52,695 nucleotides of DNA from Phaeobacter sp. (GCF_022825805.1 NZ_JAJDWC010000152.1:1-52695); one strand, 5' to 3'. Numbered from the stretch's first letter, positions 24,865-34,394 are shown. Program-made: numbers and translations. Notes: a model not told the origin generated them from the letters alone.

Positions 24865-26475
24865 ATGTCTAACTATATCAAGCTCATCGCGCTTGGTTTG
24901 ATCACGCTCTTTGCGATGATTGCGACCAACTATGCACGCGATTTGGCCTATCAGGTCCACGCGATAATTATCATGCTCGTGGCAGGTGGCCTGTTTTTGT
25001 ACACGCTCCGCCGCACCGATGAACCGGTTGTCGCCGCGGGCCCAATTCAACAAGAATATTTCGACAGCGTGGTCAGATACGGTGTGATCGCGACCGCCTT
25101 TTGGGGCGTTGTCGGGTTTCTTGTTGGTGTTTACATCGCCTTCCAGCTGGCGTTTCCGGTGCTCAATTTCGACTGGGCCCAGGGGTTTGCCAACTTTGGG
25201 CGACTGCGGCCGCTGCATACTTCTGCAGTGATTTTTGCGTTTGGCGGCAATGCGCTGCTGGCAACCTCCTTCTATGTTGTGCAACGCACCTCTGCGGCGC
25301 GTTTGTGGGGTGGCAACTTGGCGTGGTTTGTATTTTGGGGCTACCAGCTGTTCATCGTTCTGGCAGCGACCGGCTACTTGCTGGGTGGCACACAATCGAA
25401 GGAATACGCAGAGCCCGAATGGTATGTGGATCTGTGGCTGACCATCGTCTGGGTGGCCCATCTGGCGGTGTTTCTCGGCACCATCATCCGCCGCAAAGAG
25501 CCGCATATCTATGTCGCCAACTGGTTCTATCTGGCTTTCATCGTCACCGTTGCGATGCTGCACGTGGTCAACAACCTGACCATCCCAGTGTCGATCTGGG
25601 GGTCCAAATCCGTGATCGTCTGGGCCGGTGTGCAGGATGCCATGGTGCAATGGTGGTATGGCCACAACGCCGTTGGATTTTTCCTGACCGCGGGCTTCCT
25701 TGGCATGATGTATTACTTCGTGCCCAAGCAGGCTGAACGTCCGGTGTTTTCGTATAAACTGTCGATCATCCACTTCTGGGCTTTGATCTTCCTGTATATC
25801 TGGGCGGGTCCACACCACCTGCACTACACCGCGCTGCCGGATTGGGCTTCGACCCTTGGTATGGTGTTCTCGATCGTGCTGTGGATGCCCAGCTGGGGCG
25901 GTATGATCAACGGGCTGATGACCCTGTCTGGTGCATGGGACAAGCTGCGCACCGACCCTGTGATCCGCATGATGGTGATCTCGATCGGCTTCTACGGTAT
26001 GTCCACCTTCGAAGGTCCGATGATGTCGATCCGGGCTGTGAACTCCCTGTCGCACTACACCGACTGGACCATTGGTCACGTGCATTCTGGCGCGCTGGGT
26101 TGGAATGGTATGATCACCTTTGGTGCGCTCTACTTCCTGGTGCCGGTTCTGTGGAAACGCGAGCGTCTCTACTCTCTGAGCCTGGTGTCCTGGCACTTCT
26201 GGCTGGCCACAATCGGCATCATTCTCTACGCCGCCTCCATGTGGGTGACCGGCATCATGGAAGGCCTGATGTGGCGCGAAGTCGATGCGAACGGCTTCTT
26301 GGTGAACTCCTTTGCAGACACCGTGGCAGCCAAATTCCCCATGTATGTGGTGCGGGCTCTGGGCGGGGTCATGTTCCTCGCAGGCTCTGTGATCATGTGC
26401 TTCAATCTTTGGATGACCGTGCGACGGGCCCCGGCAAAAGAAGCCAGCCTGACCGTTGCGGTTCCGGCTGAATAA
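24865..26475 (+). CDS. ccoN: Cytochrome-c oxidase, cbb3-type, subunit I
   Basis: The 536-residue catalytic subunit of the high-affinity cbb3 oxidase, with about 14 membrane segments. His ligands for the two haems b and CuB occur in [37 protein letters not shown] and the [13 protein letters not shown] helix. It reduces oxygen to water and pumps protons at low oxygen. It is first in ccoNOQP, 13 bp before ccoO. FnrL control is indicated by the perfect box at 24759-24772. Confidence 0.97.
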   Translation: MSNYIKLIALGLITLFAMIATNYARDLAYQVHAIIIMLVAGGLFLYTLRRTDEPVVAAGPIQQEYFDSVVRYGVIATAFWGVVGFLVGVYIAFQLAFPVLNFDWAQGFANFGRLRPLHTSAVIFAFGGNALLATSFYVVQRTSAARLWGGNLAWFVFWGYQLFIVLAATGYLLGGTQSKEYAEPEWYVDLWLTIVWVAHLAVFLGTIIRRKEPHIYVANWFYLAFIVTVAMLHVVNNLTIPVSIWGSKSVIVWAGVQDAMVQWWYGHNAVGFFLTAGFLGMMYYFVPKQAERPVFSYKLSIIHFWALIFLYIWAGPHHLHYTALPDWASTLGMVFSIVLWMPSWGGMINGLMTLSGAWDKLRTDPVIRMMVISIGFYGMSTFEGPMMSIRAVNSLSHYTDWTIGHVHSGALGWNGMITFGALYFLVPVLWKRERLYSLSLVSWHFWLATIGIILYAASMWVTGIMEGLMWREVDANGFLVNSFADTVAAKFPMYVVRALGGVMFLAGSVIMCFNLWMTVRRAPAKEASLTVAVPAE

Positions 26476-26488
26476 GGAGGGCCGGACG

Positions 26489-27217
26489 ATGGCAATTCTC
26501 GACAAACATAAAATCCTCGAGACCAATGCAACGCTTCTGTTGGTGTGTAGTTTCCTTGTGGTCACCATCGGTGGTCTGGTCCAGATCGCCCCGCTGTTCT
26601 GGCTGGAAAACACTATCGAAGAGGTTGAAGGCATGCGGCCTTACACCCCGCTGGAGTTGGCGGGCCGCGACATCTACATCCGGGAAGGCTGCTACGTCTG
26701 TCACAGCCAGATGATCCGCCCGATGCGCGACGAAGTCGAACGCTACGGTCCTTATTCACTGGCGGCGGAGTCGATGTACGACCATCCGTTCCAGTGGGGG
26801 TCCAAGCGGACAGGGCCGGATCTGGCCCGTGTTGGCGGCCGCTATTCGGATGAATGGCACGTTGACCACCTGCGCGATCCGCAATCTGTCGTGCCGGAAT
26901 CTGTCATGCCGAAGTATGCGTTCCTGGAGGACAAGAGGATTGATGGCCAATACATCGGTGACGTGATGGCCGCCAATGCGATTGTCGGTGTGCCCTACAC
27001 AGACGAGATGGTCGAAAATGCGCAGATGGACTTCCGCGTGCAGGCCAATCCCGACGCTGACTATGACGGGCTGCTCGAGCGCTACGGCGAGGACATCAAC
27101 GTGCGGAACTTCGACGGGCAACCTGGTGTTTCGGAAGCTGATGCACTGATCGCCTATCTGCAGATGCTGGGCACATTGGTTGATTTCACAACCTTCACCC
27201 CTGTCGCCAACCGCTGA
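26489..27217 (+). CDS. ccoO: Cytochrome-c oxidase, cbb3-type, subunit II (monohaem)
   Basis: 242 residues: an N-terminal membrane anchor (about 15-38) and a periplasmic domain with one haem c site, CYVCH, followed by the conserved [15 protein letters not shown]. CcoO relays electrons from CcoP to the CcoN site. AAGGAGGG precedes the ATG at 26489. The frame upstream to 26456 overlaps ccoN and is not used. Confidence 0.96.
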   Translation: MAILDKHKILETNATLLLVCSFLVVTIGGLVQIAPLFWLENTIEEVEGMRPYTPLELAGRDIYIREGCYVCHSQMIRPMRDEVERYGPYSLAAESMYDHPFQWGSKRTGPDLARVGGRYSDEWHVDHLRDPQSVVPESVMPKYAFLEDKRIDGQYIGDVMAANAIVGVPYTDEMVENAQMDFRVQANPDADYDGLLERYGEDINVRNFDGQPGVSEADALIAYLQMLGTLVDFTTFTPVANR

Positions 27218-27229
27218 TCGGAGCCTTGG

Positions 27230-27427
27230 ATGGAACTCTATACATTTCTCCGCCAATTCGCTGACAGCTGGATGCTGTTGTTCCTGTTCTCGTTCTTCAT
27301 GGTCGTCGTGATCTGGGCCTTCCGCCCCGGCTCGACCAAGGCCTACCAGGATACGGCCAACATTCCGTTCCGCCACGAAGACAAACCCGCCCCAGACAGG
27401 GCTGACGCCGCGGAGGTGCGGTCATGA
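27230..27427 (+). CDS. ccoQ: Cytochrome-c oxidase, cbb3-type, subunit IV
   Basis: A 65-residue protein with a single membrane helix (about 12-31, [18 protein letters not shown]) and a polar tail, in the normal CcoQ position and size. CcoQ stabilises the CcoNOP complex, and in Rhodobacter has been linked to oxygen signalling. It starts 12 bp after ccoO and overlaps ccoP by 4 bp (ATGA at 27424). Confidence 0.92.
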   Translation: MELYTFLRQFADSWMLLFLFSFFMVVVIWAFRPGSTKAYQDTANIPFRHEDKPAPDRADAAEVRS

Positions 27428-28293
27428 GCAAAAAAGTCAAAAAATACGATGATGATCCGAACACCACTGGTCACAGCTGGGATGGGATCGAAGAATTCGA
27501 CAACCCGATGCCGCGTTGGTGGCTTTGGACCTTCTATGCGACCATCATCTGGGGCATTGGCTATACCATTGCCTATCCCGCTTGGCCGGGGATCCAGTCC
27601 GCAACGGCCGGTGTTCTGGCTTGGAACTCCCGCGCGGATGTGGTGGCAGATATCGCCGCAGTCGACGAGGCCAATGCGCCGATCAATGCCCGGCTGATCG
27701 AAACAGATCTGACCGAAATTGCGGCAGATGCCAATCTGAACAGCTATGCGGTGTCTTCTGGCGCTGCTGTGTTCAAGACCTGGTGTGCCCAATGCCACGG
27801 TGCGGGTGCTGCTGGGGCCAAGGGCTATCCTAACCTTCTTGACGATGATTGGCTCTGGGGGGGCACTATGGAGGACATCCATGTGACCGTGTCCCATGGC
27901 ATCCGAAACGAAGAAAGCGACGACGCGCGCTATTCGGAAATGCCGGCCTTTGGGCGTGATGAACTGCTGGGCAAAACAGAGATCGCGCAGGTCGCGAACT
28001 ATGTGATGTCGCTGTCAGGTGTCCCGCAGGACGCAAGCCAAGTTGAGGCAGGTGCGGCGGTTTACGCTGAGAATTGTTCATCATGTCATATGGATGACGG
28101 CACCGGTGACATCTATCAGGGTGCGCCGAACCTGGCCGATGCGATTTGGCTCTATGGCGGTGATTATGCCACCGTTTACGAGACAATCTACAACTCGCGC
28201 TATGGCGTCATGCCACCCTGGAACACCCGGTTGAGCGAAGCGCAGATCCGCGCGGTTTCCGCCTATGTTCACCAGTTGGGTGGCGGTGAATAA
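27424..28293 (+). CDS. ccoP: Cytochrome-c oxidase, cbb3-type, subunit III (dihaem)
   Basis: 289 residues. The N-terminal region ([16 protein letters not shown]) and one anchor helix (about 35-57) precede two class I cytochrome c domains with CAQCH and CSSCH haem sites. CcoP accepts electrons from soluble or membrane cytochrome c. The start overlaps the ccoQ stop, which suggests translational coupling. The operon ends at the terminator 28317-28350. Confidence 0.96.
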   Translation: MSKKVKKYDDDPNTTGHSWDGIEEFDNPMPRWWLWTFYATIIWGIGYTIAYPAWPGIQSATAGVLAWNSRADVVADIAAVDEANAPINARLIETDLTEIAADANLNSYAVSSGAAVFKTWCAQCHGAGAAGAKGYPNLLDDDWLWGGTMEDIHVTVSHGIRNEESDDARYSEMPAFGRDELLGKTEIAQVANYVMSLSGVPQDASQVEAGAAVYAENCSSCHMDDGTGDIYQGAPNLADAIWLYGGDYATVYETIYNSRYGVMPPWNTRLSEAQIRAVSAYVHQLGGGE

Positions 28294-28316
28294 GCGCCAA
28301 GCGTCTCTATCACAGC

Positions 28317-28350
28317 AAAGCCCCGCTCTGAGAGCGGGGCTTTGTCGTTT
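28317..28350 (+). terminator. Rho-independent terminator of ccoNOQP
   Basis: AAAGCCCCGCTCT (28317-28329) pairs with AGAGCGGGGCTTT (28331-28343), 13 bp with a one-base apex so that only the outer pairs close in practice, then GTCGTTTT. Confidence 0.9.
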
Positions 28351-28359
28351 TGCACCGGG

Positions 28360-28401
28360 TTGATCGAGGTCAAATCGCGGCTTTGTCAATCTCGCTATAC
28401 C
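28360..28401 (+). promoter_or_regulatory. Orphan FNR-type promoter with class II geometry
   Basis: TTGATCGAGGTCAA (28360-28373) is an FNR box of the same form as the one before ccoG. Exactly 22 bp downstream lies TATACC (28396-28401), the spacing of a class II FNR promoter (box centred at -41.5), which predicts a start at about 28408. It sits just after the ccoP terminator and points rightward. No convincing gene follows for 400 bp. Confidence 0.65.
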
Positions 28402-28407
28402 TTGGTT

Positions 28408-28590
28408 AGAAGAAACAAGATCGCGCGCTCGGACCTTTGATGGATCGCTGTCGCGTGGGGCTGTTTCCTCGGTTCAACCCTTGTGGCCATCATGTGTCAC
28501 AGGCAGCTGATACACTCTGGTGCCAGTTTTCCGACTTGTTCGCGCGTTTCCCGAAAAGCTGGCACGAGATACCATTCTTAACTGTTTCGG
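28408..28590 (+). ncRNA. Candidate FnrL-dependent small RNA
   Basis: Downstream of the orphan FNR promoter there is a strong hairpin: GTGCCAGTTTTC (28520-28531) with GAAAAGCTGGCAC (28553-28565), one bulge, loop of about 21 nt. A weak T-containing stretch follows. A plus-strand frame (ATG 28440 to 28697) has no clear ribosome site and an unusual Cys/Trp content, so a non-coding RNA is favoured. The 3' end is a guess. The alternative is a long leader for the LysR gene at 28808. Confidence 0.35.
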
Positions 28591-28708
28591 CAGGTTTTGG
28601 TTGTGCCGGTAGCGGCGTCGTAGCGGATGTTTCGGCGGGGGCGTTCGTGGACCCAACTGGGGTTTGGCGGGTCGCAATACGCATTGAGTTGGCATAAATC
28701 ATCAGCAT
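28490..28708 (-). CDS. Possible small hypothetical protein
   Basis: A 72-residue frame begins with ATG at 28708, with GGAGAG 6 nt upstream on the minus strand, and is divergent from the LysR gene. The middle is rich in Thr, Pro and Ala (about 15-42), with no membrane segment, known motif or family that I recognise. It lies opposite the candidate FnrL-dependent transcript, and the same DNA forms a strong hairpin. It could therefore be a chance frame. The ribosome site is the only positive evidence. Confidence 0.25.
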   Translation of the reverse strand: MLMIYANSMRIATRQTPVGSTNAPAETSATTPLPAQPKPAETVKNGISCQLFGKRANKSENWHQSVSAACDT

Positions 28709-28807
28709 TTGGATCTCTCCACGTGTGTCACGGTATGGATGATCCTTGCGTGATGGCGGCCAATATGCGACTCAATTACAAAACCTAAATGTAAGCTGGG
28801 CTTTCAG

Positions 28808-29677
28808 ATGAATTGGATGAAGATGCCTCCGCTGGCAGCTTTGCGCGCGTTCTCTGCCTTTGCGGACAGCCGGAACCTTGTTGACGCTGGCGCAGCCCTC
28901 AACGTGAGCCATGCGGCTGTGAGCCAGCAATTGCGCCTGCTGGAAAAGCATATGGGGTTGAAACTGTTGGACCGCCGCGGACGCGCCATGCAGCTGACCG
29001 CAGAGGGGGAGGAGCTGGCCCGTGCCTTGCAAACCGGGTTTGCACGGATCAGTCAGGCGGTCGAGGACCTGACCTCCGCCCGGGAGGCCAGACCGCTGCA
29101 TGTGACCTGCACACCCACGTTTGCGGCCAATTGGCTGATGCCGCGACTGGCGCAATTCCGCACGGCGCAACCGGATATCGATTTGGTGATTGATCCCACC
29201 GGTGGGTTGGTTGACCCGACGCCGGGTGGCGTGGATCTGGGGCTGCGGTTCGGCACCGGGGGCTGGCCAGGCGTCGAGTCAGAAATGCTTGTGCGATCAG
29301 GTTTGGTGATTCTTGCTGCGCCGGATCTGGTGCCGGGAAACCGGGTGACCGCGCCCGAAGATTTGCTGTCCTACCCCTGGATCGAAGAGCTGGGCACAAC
29401 CGAGGCCACCCAATGGCTGCGCAAGCGTGGGATTGATGACGCCAAGATCCGCACCCGTATCGCCCTGCCGGGAAACCTGCTCTTGGATGGTGCGCGTGAC
29501 GGGCAGGGCATCGCAGTAACTGTTCGGGTCTTTGCAGAGCCTGATTTGCAGGCGGGTCGCCTCGTGGAACTGTTCTGCGAGGAAGAGGGCACGGGCTACC
29601 ACATCGTGACGCATCCTAGTCCGCTGCGACGTCCAGCTCGCGCCTTTATTCGCTGGTTGAAACAGCAGGATATATAG
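28808..29677 (+). CDS. LysR-family transcriptional regulator (GcvA-like)
   Basis: 289 residues. The N-terminal winged helix-turn-helix (about 8-66) shows FADSRNLVDAGAALNVSHAAVSQQ and the LRLLEKHMGLKLLDR wing. The C-terminal part is a periplasmic-binding-like effector domain. The GcvA-type subgroup is suggested by the MPPLAALRAFSAFA opening. It lies between ccoNOQP and ccoGHIS, yet nothing in the sequence ties it to the oxidase, and the effector is unknown. The 28294-28807 gap upstream holds the orphan FNR promoter, whose transcript could extend into this gene. Confidence 0.88.
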   Translation: MNWMKMPPLAALRAFSAFADSRNLVDAGAALNVSHAAVSQQLRLLEKHMGLKLLDRRGRAMQLTAEGEELARALQTGFARISQAVEDLTSAREARPLHVTCTPTFAANWLMPRLAQFRTAQPDIDLVIDPTGGLVDPTPGGVDLGLRFGTGGWPGVESEMLVRSGLVILAAPDLVPGNRVTAPEDLLSYPWIEELGTTEATQWLRKRGIDDAKIRTRIALPGNLLLDGARDGQGIAVTVRVFAEPDLQAGRLVELFCEEEGTGYHIVTHPSPLRRPARAFIRWLKQQDI

Positions 29678-29963
29678 CCTGCGACCTGCGCATCGTTGTG
29701 GCGTCTTGGACTTGATGATCCTGCAATGACGTCCCGGATCGCGCGTTTGATTTGCGCGCTGAACAGCTGCGCGGCAGGGCCACCTGCGATGTGTGGGTTG
29801 TGGGCCTGCGCCCAGGTGTCACATCTGCGGCAGGGCGCCGCGTGGCAAACTGGCGAATATCCAAAGATCTGATTTGATTATAGTTTTTGCGCATTTGATG
29901 GCCGCTCCCAGTCTTTTGGGATGTGGCGGAATATATGGAAAAGATGCCTCCAGTATGTCCGTT
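29678..29963. other. Gap between the LysR gene and the ccoG promoter
   Basis: No gene is supported here. The stretch contains an imperfect dyad, CCTGCGATGTG (29783-29793) against CACATC...GCAGG (29820-29834), with an inner GGGC/GCCC hairpin, and then turns AT-rich toward the ccoG promoter. Short minus-strand frames look random. Confidence 0.5.
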
Positions 29964-29977
29964 TTGATCCACGTCAA
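29964..29977 (+). promoter_or_regulatory. FNR box upstream of ccoG
   Basis: TTGATCCACGTCAA differs from the FNR consensus at one base and lies 60 bp before the ccoG start codon. A site centred at -41.5 would place transcription start near 30012, but the -10 there is weak. It implies FnrL activation of ccoGHIS together with ccoNOQP. Confidence 0.85.
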
Positions 29978-30037
29978 AGAGTGACGATCTGACATTTGTG
30001 ACAACGGAGACATCGACGCAAGATTTGGAGTGAGTCC

Positions 30038-31477
30038 GTGAGTGATTCCAATCCCGCCCCGAAACTATATGCCCCCAGAGAGCCGATTTTCCCGCGTCGG
30101 GTGTCCGGTGCCTTTCGCAACCTGAAATGGTACATCATGGCTGTAACGCTTGGGATCTACTATCTGACCCCGTGGATCCGTTGGGACCGGGGGCCCGCTC
30201 TGCCGGATCAGGCGGTCCTGCTGGATCTTGCCAATCGTCGGTTTTATTTCTTCTGGATCGAGATCTGGCCGCACGAATTCTATTTCGTTGCGGGTCTTTT
30301 GATCATGGCCGGGTTGGGACTATTCCTGTTCACATCGGCCCTGGGCCGTGTCTGGTGCGGCTATGCGTGTCCGCAGACGGTTTGGACCGATCTGTTCATT
30401 CTTGTCGAACGCTGGATCGAAGGGGATCGCAACGCGCGCTTGCGTTTGCATCACCAGAAAAAGCTGGATCTGCGCAAAATTCGCCTGCGGATTACAAAAT
30501 GGGTGGTATGGCTGCTGATCGGCCTGGCGACTGGCGGCGCATGGGTTTTCTATTTTGCTGATGCGCCGACATTGATGAAAGATCTGGTGACCGGCAACGC
30601 CCATCCCGTGGCCTATTCGACTGTGGCCATTTTGACTGGCACGACGTTTTTGTTTGGCGGTTTCGCCCGCGAGCAGATCTGTATCTACGCCTGCCCATGG
30701 CCGCGAATCCAGGCGGCAATGATGGACGAAGACACGCTCACCGTTGGCTACCGCGAGTGGCGCGGCGAGCCGCGGGGCAAAACACGGAAAACGGATGCAC
30801 CCGATATGCAGCACGGCGATTGCATCGATTGCATGGCCTGCGTGAATGTTTGCCCCATGGGCATTGATATCCGCGACGGGCAGCAGATGGAGTGTATCAC
30901 CTGCGCGCTCTGCATCGACGCTTGTGATGATGTCATGGACCGAATTGGCAAGCCGCGCGGTCTGATCGACTACATGGCGCTGAGTGATGAAACGGCGGAA
31001 CGGGCAGGGCAGCCGCCGAAAAACATCTGGTCGCATATCCTGCGCCCGCGGACGATTATGTATACGGCGCTGTGGAGCGGTGTGGGTATTGCCCTTCTGT
31101 TTGCACTGTTTATCCGGTCTGACATTGAATTGACCGTCGCGCCGGTCCGCAATCCAACATTTGTCACTCTGTCTGATGGGTCCATCCGCAACACCTACGA
31201 CGTGCGTCTGCGCAACAAAACCGGTGAGCCGAGACCCTTCACCATGTCGCTGAAAGGCGAACCCGCGCTGACATTGTCTATCGAAGGGCAGTCAGGGCTT
31301 GTGGTTGAGGTTCCAGCCGATACCAGCCTGTTGCAGCGCGTTTATGTTGTTGCACCCGCTGGATCAGACCCGGCAATGGCGCGCAGCACGCCGCTGCGGA
31401 TATGGGTGACCGACGCACAAAACGATGAACGCGCCTACCGGGACAGCAGCTTCAATGGCAAAGGAGACGCCAGATGA
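30038..31477 (+). CDS. ccoG: Cytochrome c oxidase accessory protein CcoG (FixG/RdxA)
   Basis: A 479-residue membrane iron-sulfur protein with four to five membrane helices. An FeS region with two Cys clusters (CIDCMACVNVCPMGID and CITCALCIDACDDVM, about 265-310) and a C-terminal periplasmic Ig-like domain follow. CcoG is required for cbb3 assembly and acts as a cupric reductase that supplies Cu(I) to the CuB site. The start codon is GTG (30038) with GGAGTGAG upstream. It is first in ccoGHIS and overlaps ccoH by 4 bp. Confidence 0.94.
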   Translation: MSDSNPAPKLYAPREPIFPRRVSGAFRNLKWYIMAVTLGIYYLTPWIRWDRGPALPDQAVLLDLANRRFYFFWIEIWPHEFYFVAGLLIMAGLGLFLFTSALGRVWCGYACPQTVWTDLFILVERWIEGDRNARLRLHHQKKLDLRKIRLRITKWVVWLLIGLATGGAWVFYFADAPTLMKDLVTGNAHPVAYSTVAILTGTTFLFGGFAREQICIYACPWPRIQAAMMDEDTLTVGYREWRGEPRGKTRKTDAPDMQHGDCIDCMACVNVCPMGIDIRDGQQMECITCALCIDACDDVMDRIGKPRGLIDYMALSDETAERAGQPPKNIWSHILRPRTIMYTALWSGVGIALLFALFIRSDIELTVAPVRNPTFVTLSDGSIRNTYDVRLRNKTGEPRPFTMSLKGEPALTLSIEGQSGLVVEVPADTSLLQRVYVVAPAGSDPAMARSTPLRIWVTDAQNDERAYRDSSFNGKGDAR

Positions 31478-31944
31478 AAGACCAATCAACACCCCGTCAG
31501 CTTACCGGATGGCATGTCTTGATGATTTTCGCGGGCGCTTTTGGTGTGATCATCACGGTGAACATCGCGCTGGCCGTCAACGCCGTGAGCACCTTTCCCG
31601 GTCTCGAAGTCAAAAACAGTTACGTGGCTAGTCAGAGTTTTGACAAACGTCGCGATGCCCAACAGGCGCTGGGATGGTCCGTCTACGCCTCGGCTGCCGA
31701 TGGGGTGGTGAAATTGGAAATCACCGATACGGCGGGCAAACCGGTACAGGTGGAACAGCTGGCCGCCACACTGGGGCGCGCCACCCATGTCAAAGATGAT
31801 CAGGTTCTCGCGTTCCAGTTCGACGGTCAGGCTTATGTTGCGCCTGCTGTGCTGAGCGCGGGCAATTGGAACATCCGCATGAAAGCGCGTGCCTTCAACG
31901 GGACCGAGTTTGAACAGCGCGTTATTCTTCATGTGGCGCGGTGA
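31474..31944 (+). CDS. ccoH: cbb3 oxidase assembly protein CcoH (FixH family)
   Basis: 156 residues with one N-terminal membrane helix (about 12-38, WHVLMIFAGAFGVIITVNIALA) and a periplasmic domain of FixH type. CcoH takes part in late assembly of the cbb3 complex. The ATGA overlap with ccoG (31474-31477) and a 6-bp gap to ccoI mark a tightly coupled operon. Confidence 0.92.
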   Translation: MKDQSTPRQLTGWHVLMIFAGAFGVIITVNIALAVNAVSTFPGLEVKNSYVASQSFDKRRDAQQALGWSVYASAADGVVKLEITDTAGKPVQVEQLAATLGRATHVKDDQVLAFQFDGQAYVAPAVLSAGNWNIRMKARAFNGTEFEQRVILHVAR

Positions 31945-31950
31945 CGTGAG

Positions 31951-34131
31951 ATGACGACTGTAGCGCGCCCCCAAATGGCCGTCTGCCCTGGCTGCATTGC
32001 AGCGCCAGATGGCCAGAACGTCGAGGCTCCGGCCAATGCGCGCTTGGCGCTATCGTTGCCAACGATTCATTGTCAGGCCTGTATTTCGACCATTGAACGC
32101 GCCCTGAATGACCATCCGGAGGTGGAAACGGCGCGGGTCAACCTGACATTGAAGCGTGCGCTGATCGAGGCAGGACCCGATCTGAAAGCCGCAGATCTGA
32201 TCCCACTGTTGGAAGATCTGGGGTTTGAGGCGCATGAATTGGATCTGTCTGCGCTCACCGCCACCGATCAGGACAAGGCAGGGCGGGATCTGTTGATGCG
32301 CCTGGCTGTGGCCGGGTTTGCTTCTATGAATGTGATGCTGCTTTCCGTGTCCGTATGGTCCGGTGCCAGCGACGCGACGAGAGATCTGTTTCATTGGATT
32401 TCGGCGGCTATCACGTTTCCCGCAATTTTGTTCTCCGGGCAGCCGTTCTTTCGCAACGCATGGCAGGCCCTGCGGGTGAAGCGGCTGAATATGGACGTTC
32501 CGATTGTGCTGGCCTTGGTGTTGGCGCTGGTCACCTCGCTGTGGGAGACGTCTTTGTCGGGTGAACACGCCTATTTTGATGCGGCCCTGACGCTGACGTT
32601 TTTTCTGTTGGCGGGACGATATCTGGACCACCGGACCCGCGCCGTTGCCCGATCCGCCGCCGAGGAGTTGGCCGCGCTGGAGGTGCCTCGCGCGCTGCGG
32701 CTGGATGACACTGGTGCCACAGCGGAGGTTGCGCTTGGCGATCTTGTCGTCGGGGATCATCTGCTTGTGCGTCCGGGCGGCAGAATGCCAGTCGATGGTC
32801 AGGTGATCAGCGGTCAGTCGGAACTGGACCGCTCTCTGCTGACGGGTGAAACACTGCCGGTCTTTGTTGAAACTGGCTCGTCCGTGTCCGCAGGAGAGGT
32901 CAATCTCACCGGTCCCCTGACGGTTCGGGTCACCGCCGTTGGCGCGGACAGCTCACTGCATCAGTTGACCGAGTTGGTCGCCATCGCGGAATCGGGGCGG
33001 TCCCGCTATACCTCTTTGGCGGATCAGGCGGCGAAACTCTATGCGCCGGGTGTGCATATTCTTTCGGCGCTGGCCTTTCTGGGGTGGTATCTGTTCACTT
33101 TCGATATGCGCGTCGCGCTGAACATTGCCGCGGCTGTTTTGATCATCACCTGTCCTTGTGCGCTTGGCCTTGCGGTGCCGGCTGTGACCACCGCCGCCTC
33201 GGGCCGGTTGTTCAAAAAAGGCATGTTGATCAAACATGCCACTGCGCTGGAGCGTCTGGCTGAAATCGACACCGTTGTGTTTGACAAGACGGGCACGCTG
33301 ACGAATGGCACGCCGCAAGTTGACGATTTTGCGGCACTCTCGGCGCAGGGCCAGCAGGTTGCTTATGCACTGGCTCGCGGTTCGGACCATCCGCTGTCTG
33401 CCGCGATCTGCAAAGCGGCAGAGGCGATCGGTGTGGTTCCTGCCCCAGTCGATGATCTGCGGGAGGTTCCGGGCTTTGGCACCGAAGCCCACCTCGAGGG
33501 GCGGCAGGTGCGTCTGGGACGCGCCGCTTGGGTCGGGGCTGAGCCCGCTGCGCAAACCGCAGCCTATCTCGACCTGGGCCTGGGTGACGTCCAGGCTATC
33601 ACGTTTTCCGACAGCCTGCGCCCGGGTGCAGAAGCGGTGGTTCAGGATCTGATCCGTTCGGGCAAAGAGATTTGGCTGATTTCGGGCGACGCTGAAAACG
33701 TGGTGCGCGATATGGCAGCCCGGCTTGGCATCACCAAGTGGGTCGCAAACGCGCTGCCACAGGAGAAATCCGAACGCATCAACACCTTGGTCGAGCAAGG
33801 GCACAAGGTGTTGATGGTGGGCGATGGCCTGAATGATACGGCAGCTCTGACAGCAGCGCATGTGGCCATCTCTCCGGCGTCGGCGCTGGATGCGGCCCGT
33901 GTTGCTTCGGACATCGTGTTGTTGGGCCGGGATTTGCGCCCGATTGCGGAAGCCTGCGCGCTGTCGCAACAGGCACGCCGTCGCATTCAAGAGAACTTCC
34001 GCATTGCGACGCTCTACAATATTGTGGCGGTACCCTTGGCGATTGCTGGTTTGGCAACGCCGCTGGTTGCAGCGCTTGCCATGTCGACCTCGTCAATCAC
34101 GGTGTCGCTGAACGCGCTGCGGCTGCGCTGA
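31951..34131 (+). CDS. ccoI: Copper-exporting P1B-type ATPase CcoI (FixI)
   Basis: 726 residues. Cys-rich N-terminal sites CPGC (12-15) and HCQAC (Cys 41 and 44, heavy-metal-associated domain) are followed by eight membrane helices. The ion-channel motif CPC is in ITCPCALGLAVPAV, the phosphorylation site is DKTGTLTNG, and the hinge is VGDGLNDTAAL. This subgroup moves copper out of the cytoplasm slowly and specifically for insertion into cbb3 oxidase rather than for detoxification. It is the third gene of ccoGHIS. Confidence 0.95.
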   Translation: MTTVARPQMAVCPGCIAAPDGQNVEAPANARLALSLPTIHCQACISTIERALNDHPEVETARVNLTLKRALIEAGPDLKAADLIPLLEDLGFEAHELDLSALTATDQDKAGRDLLMRLAVAGFASMNVMLLSVSVWSGASDATRDLFHWISAAITFPAILFSGQPFFRNAWQALRVKRLNMDVPIVLALVLALVTSLWETSLSGEHAYFDAALTLTFFLLAGRYLDHRTRAVARSAAEELAALEVPRALRLDDTGATAEVALGDLVVGDHLLVRPGGRMPVDGQVISGQSELDRSLLTGETLPVFVETGSSVSAGEVNLTGPLTVRVTAVGADSSLHQLTELVAIAESGRSRYTSLADQAAKLYAPGVHILSALAFLGWYLFTFDMRVALNIAAAVLIITCPCALGLAVPAVTTAASGRLFKKGMLIKHATALERLAEIDTVVFDKTGTLTNGTPQVDDFAALSAQGQQVAYALARGSDHPLSAAICKAAEAIGVVPAPVDDLREVPGFGTEAHLEGRQVRLGRAAWVGAEPAAQTAAYLDLGLGDVQAITFSDSLRPGAEAVVQDLIRSGKEIWLISGDAENVVRDMAARLGITKWVANALPQEKSERINTLVEQGHKVLMVGDGLNDTAALTAAHVAISPASALDAARVASDIVLLGRDLRPIAEACALSQQARRRIQENFRIATLYNIVAVPLAIAGLATPLVAALAMSTSSITVSLNALRLR

Positions 34132-34181
34132 TTGCAGATGTGAACTGAGCAGACGCGTGCAGAACAAGGAAAGGACCCGAG

Positions 34182-34340
34182 TTGAGCGTATTGTCTTATC
34201 TTATCCCGATCTCGCTCCTGCTTGGCGGTCTGGGGCTGGCTGGGTTTCTCTACACCGTGCGGTCCAATCAGTATGACGATCCCCAGGGCGATGCCCGCCG
34301 TATCCTGAGCGATGAATGGGACGAACGCCCCAAGCCCTGA
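34182..34340 (+). CDS. ccoS: cbb3 oxidase assembly protein CcoS
   Basis: A 52-residue protein starting with TTG at 34182 (AAGGAAAGGA upstream) and ending at TGA 34338-34340. It has one membrane helix (YLIPISLLLGGLGLAGFLY, about 6-24) followed by SNQYDDPQGDARRIL, the conserved CcoS pattern. CcoS is needed to insert redox cofactors into CcoN. It closes the ccoGHIS operon, 50 bp after ccoI. Its small size and TTG start make it easy to miss. Confidence 0.9.
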   Translation: MSVLSYLIPISLLLGGLGLAGFLYTVRSNQYDDPQGDARRILSDEWDERPKP

Positions 34341-34365
34341 TGGGCATTTGCAGACGCCAAAACAA

Positions 34366-34394
34366 ATCAAGGCACCCGATTATGGTGCCTTGAT
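34366..34394 (-). terminator. Terminator between convergent ccoS and dacF-like gene
   Basis: ATCAAGGCACC (34366-34376) and GGTGCCTTGAT (34384-34394) form an 11-bp stem with a 7-nt loop. On the minus strand TTTGTTTT follows, so it mainly serves the carboxypeptidase gene. It may also stop the ccoGHIS transcript. Confidence 0.8.

Noticed and set aside
24769-26634. 621-codon open frame on the minus strand
   Set aside because: It lies opposite ccoN and ccoO, is full of His/Gln/Arg low-complexity sequence, and shows no domain. It is a by-product of GC-rich codon use in the real genes.
28440-28697. Plus-strand protein after the orphan FNR promoter
   Set aside because: The ATG lacks a clear ribosome site, and the predicted peptide is rich in Cys and Trp without any motif. 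A structured RNA fits better.
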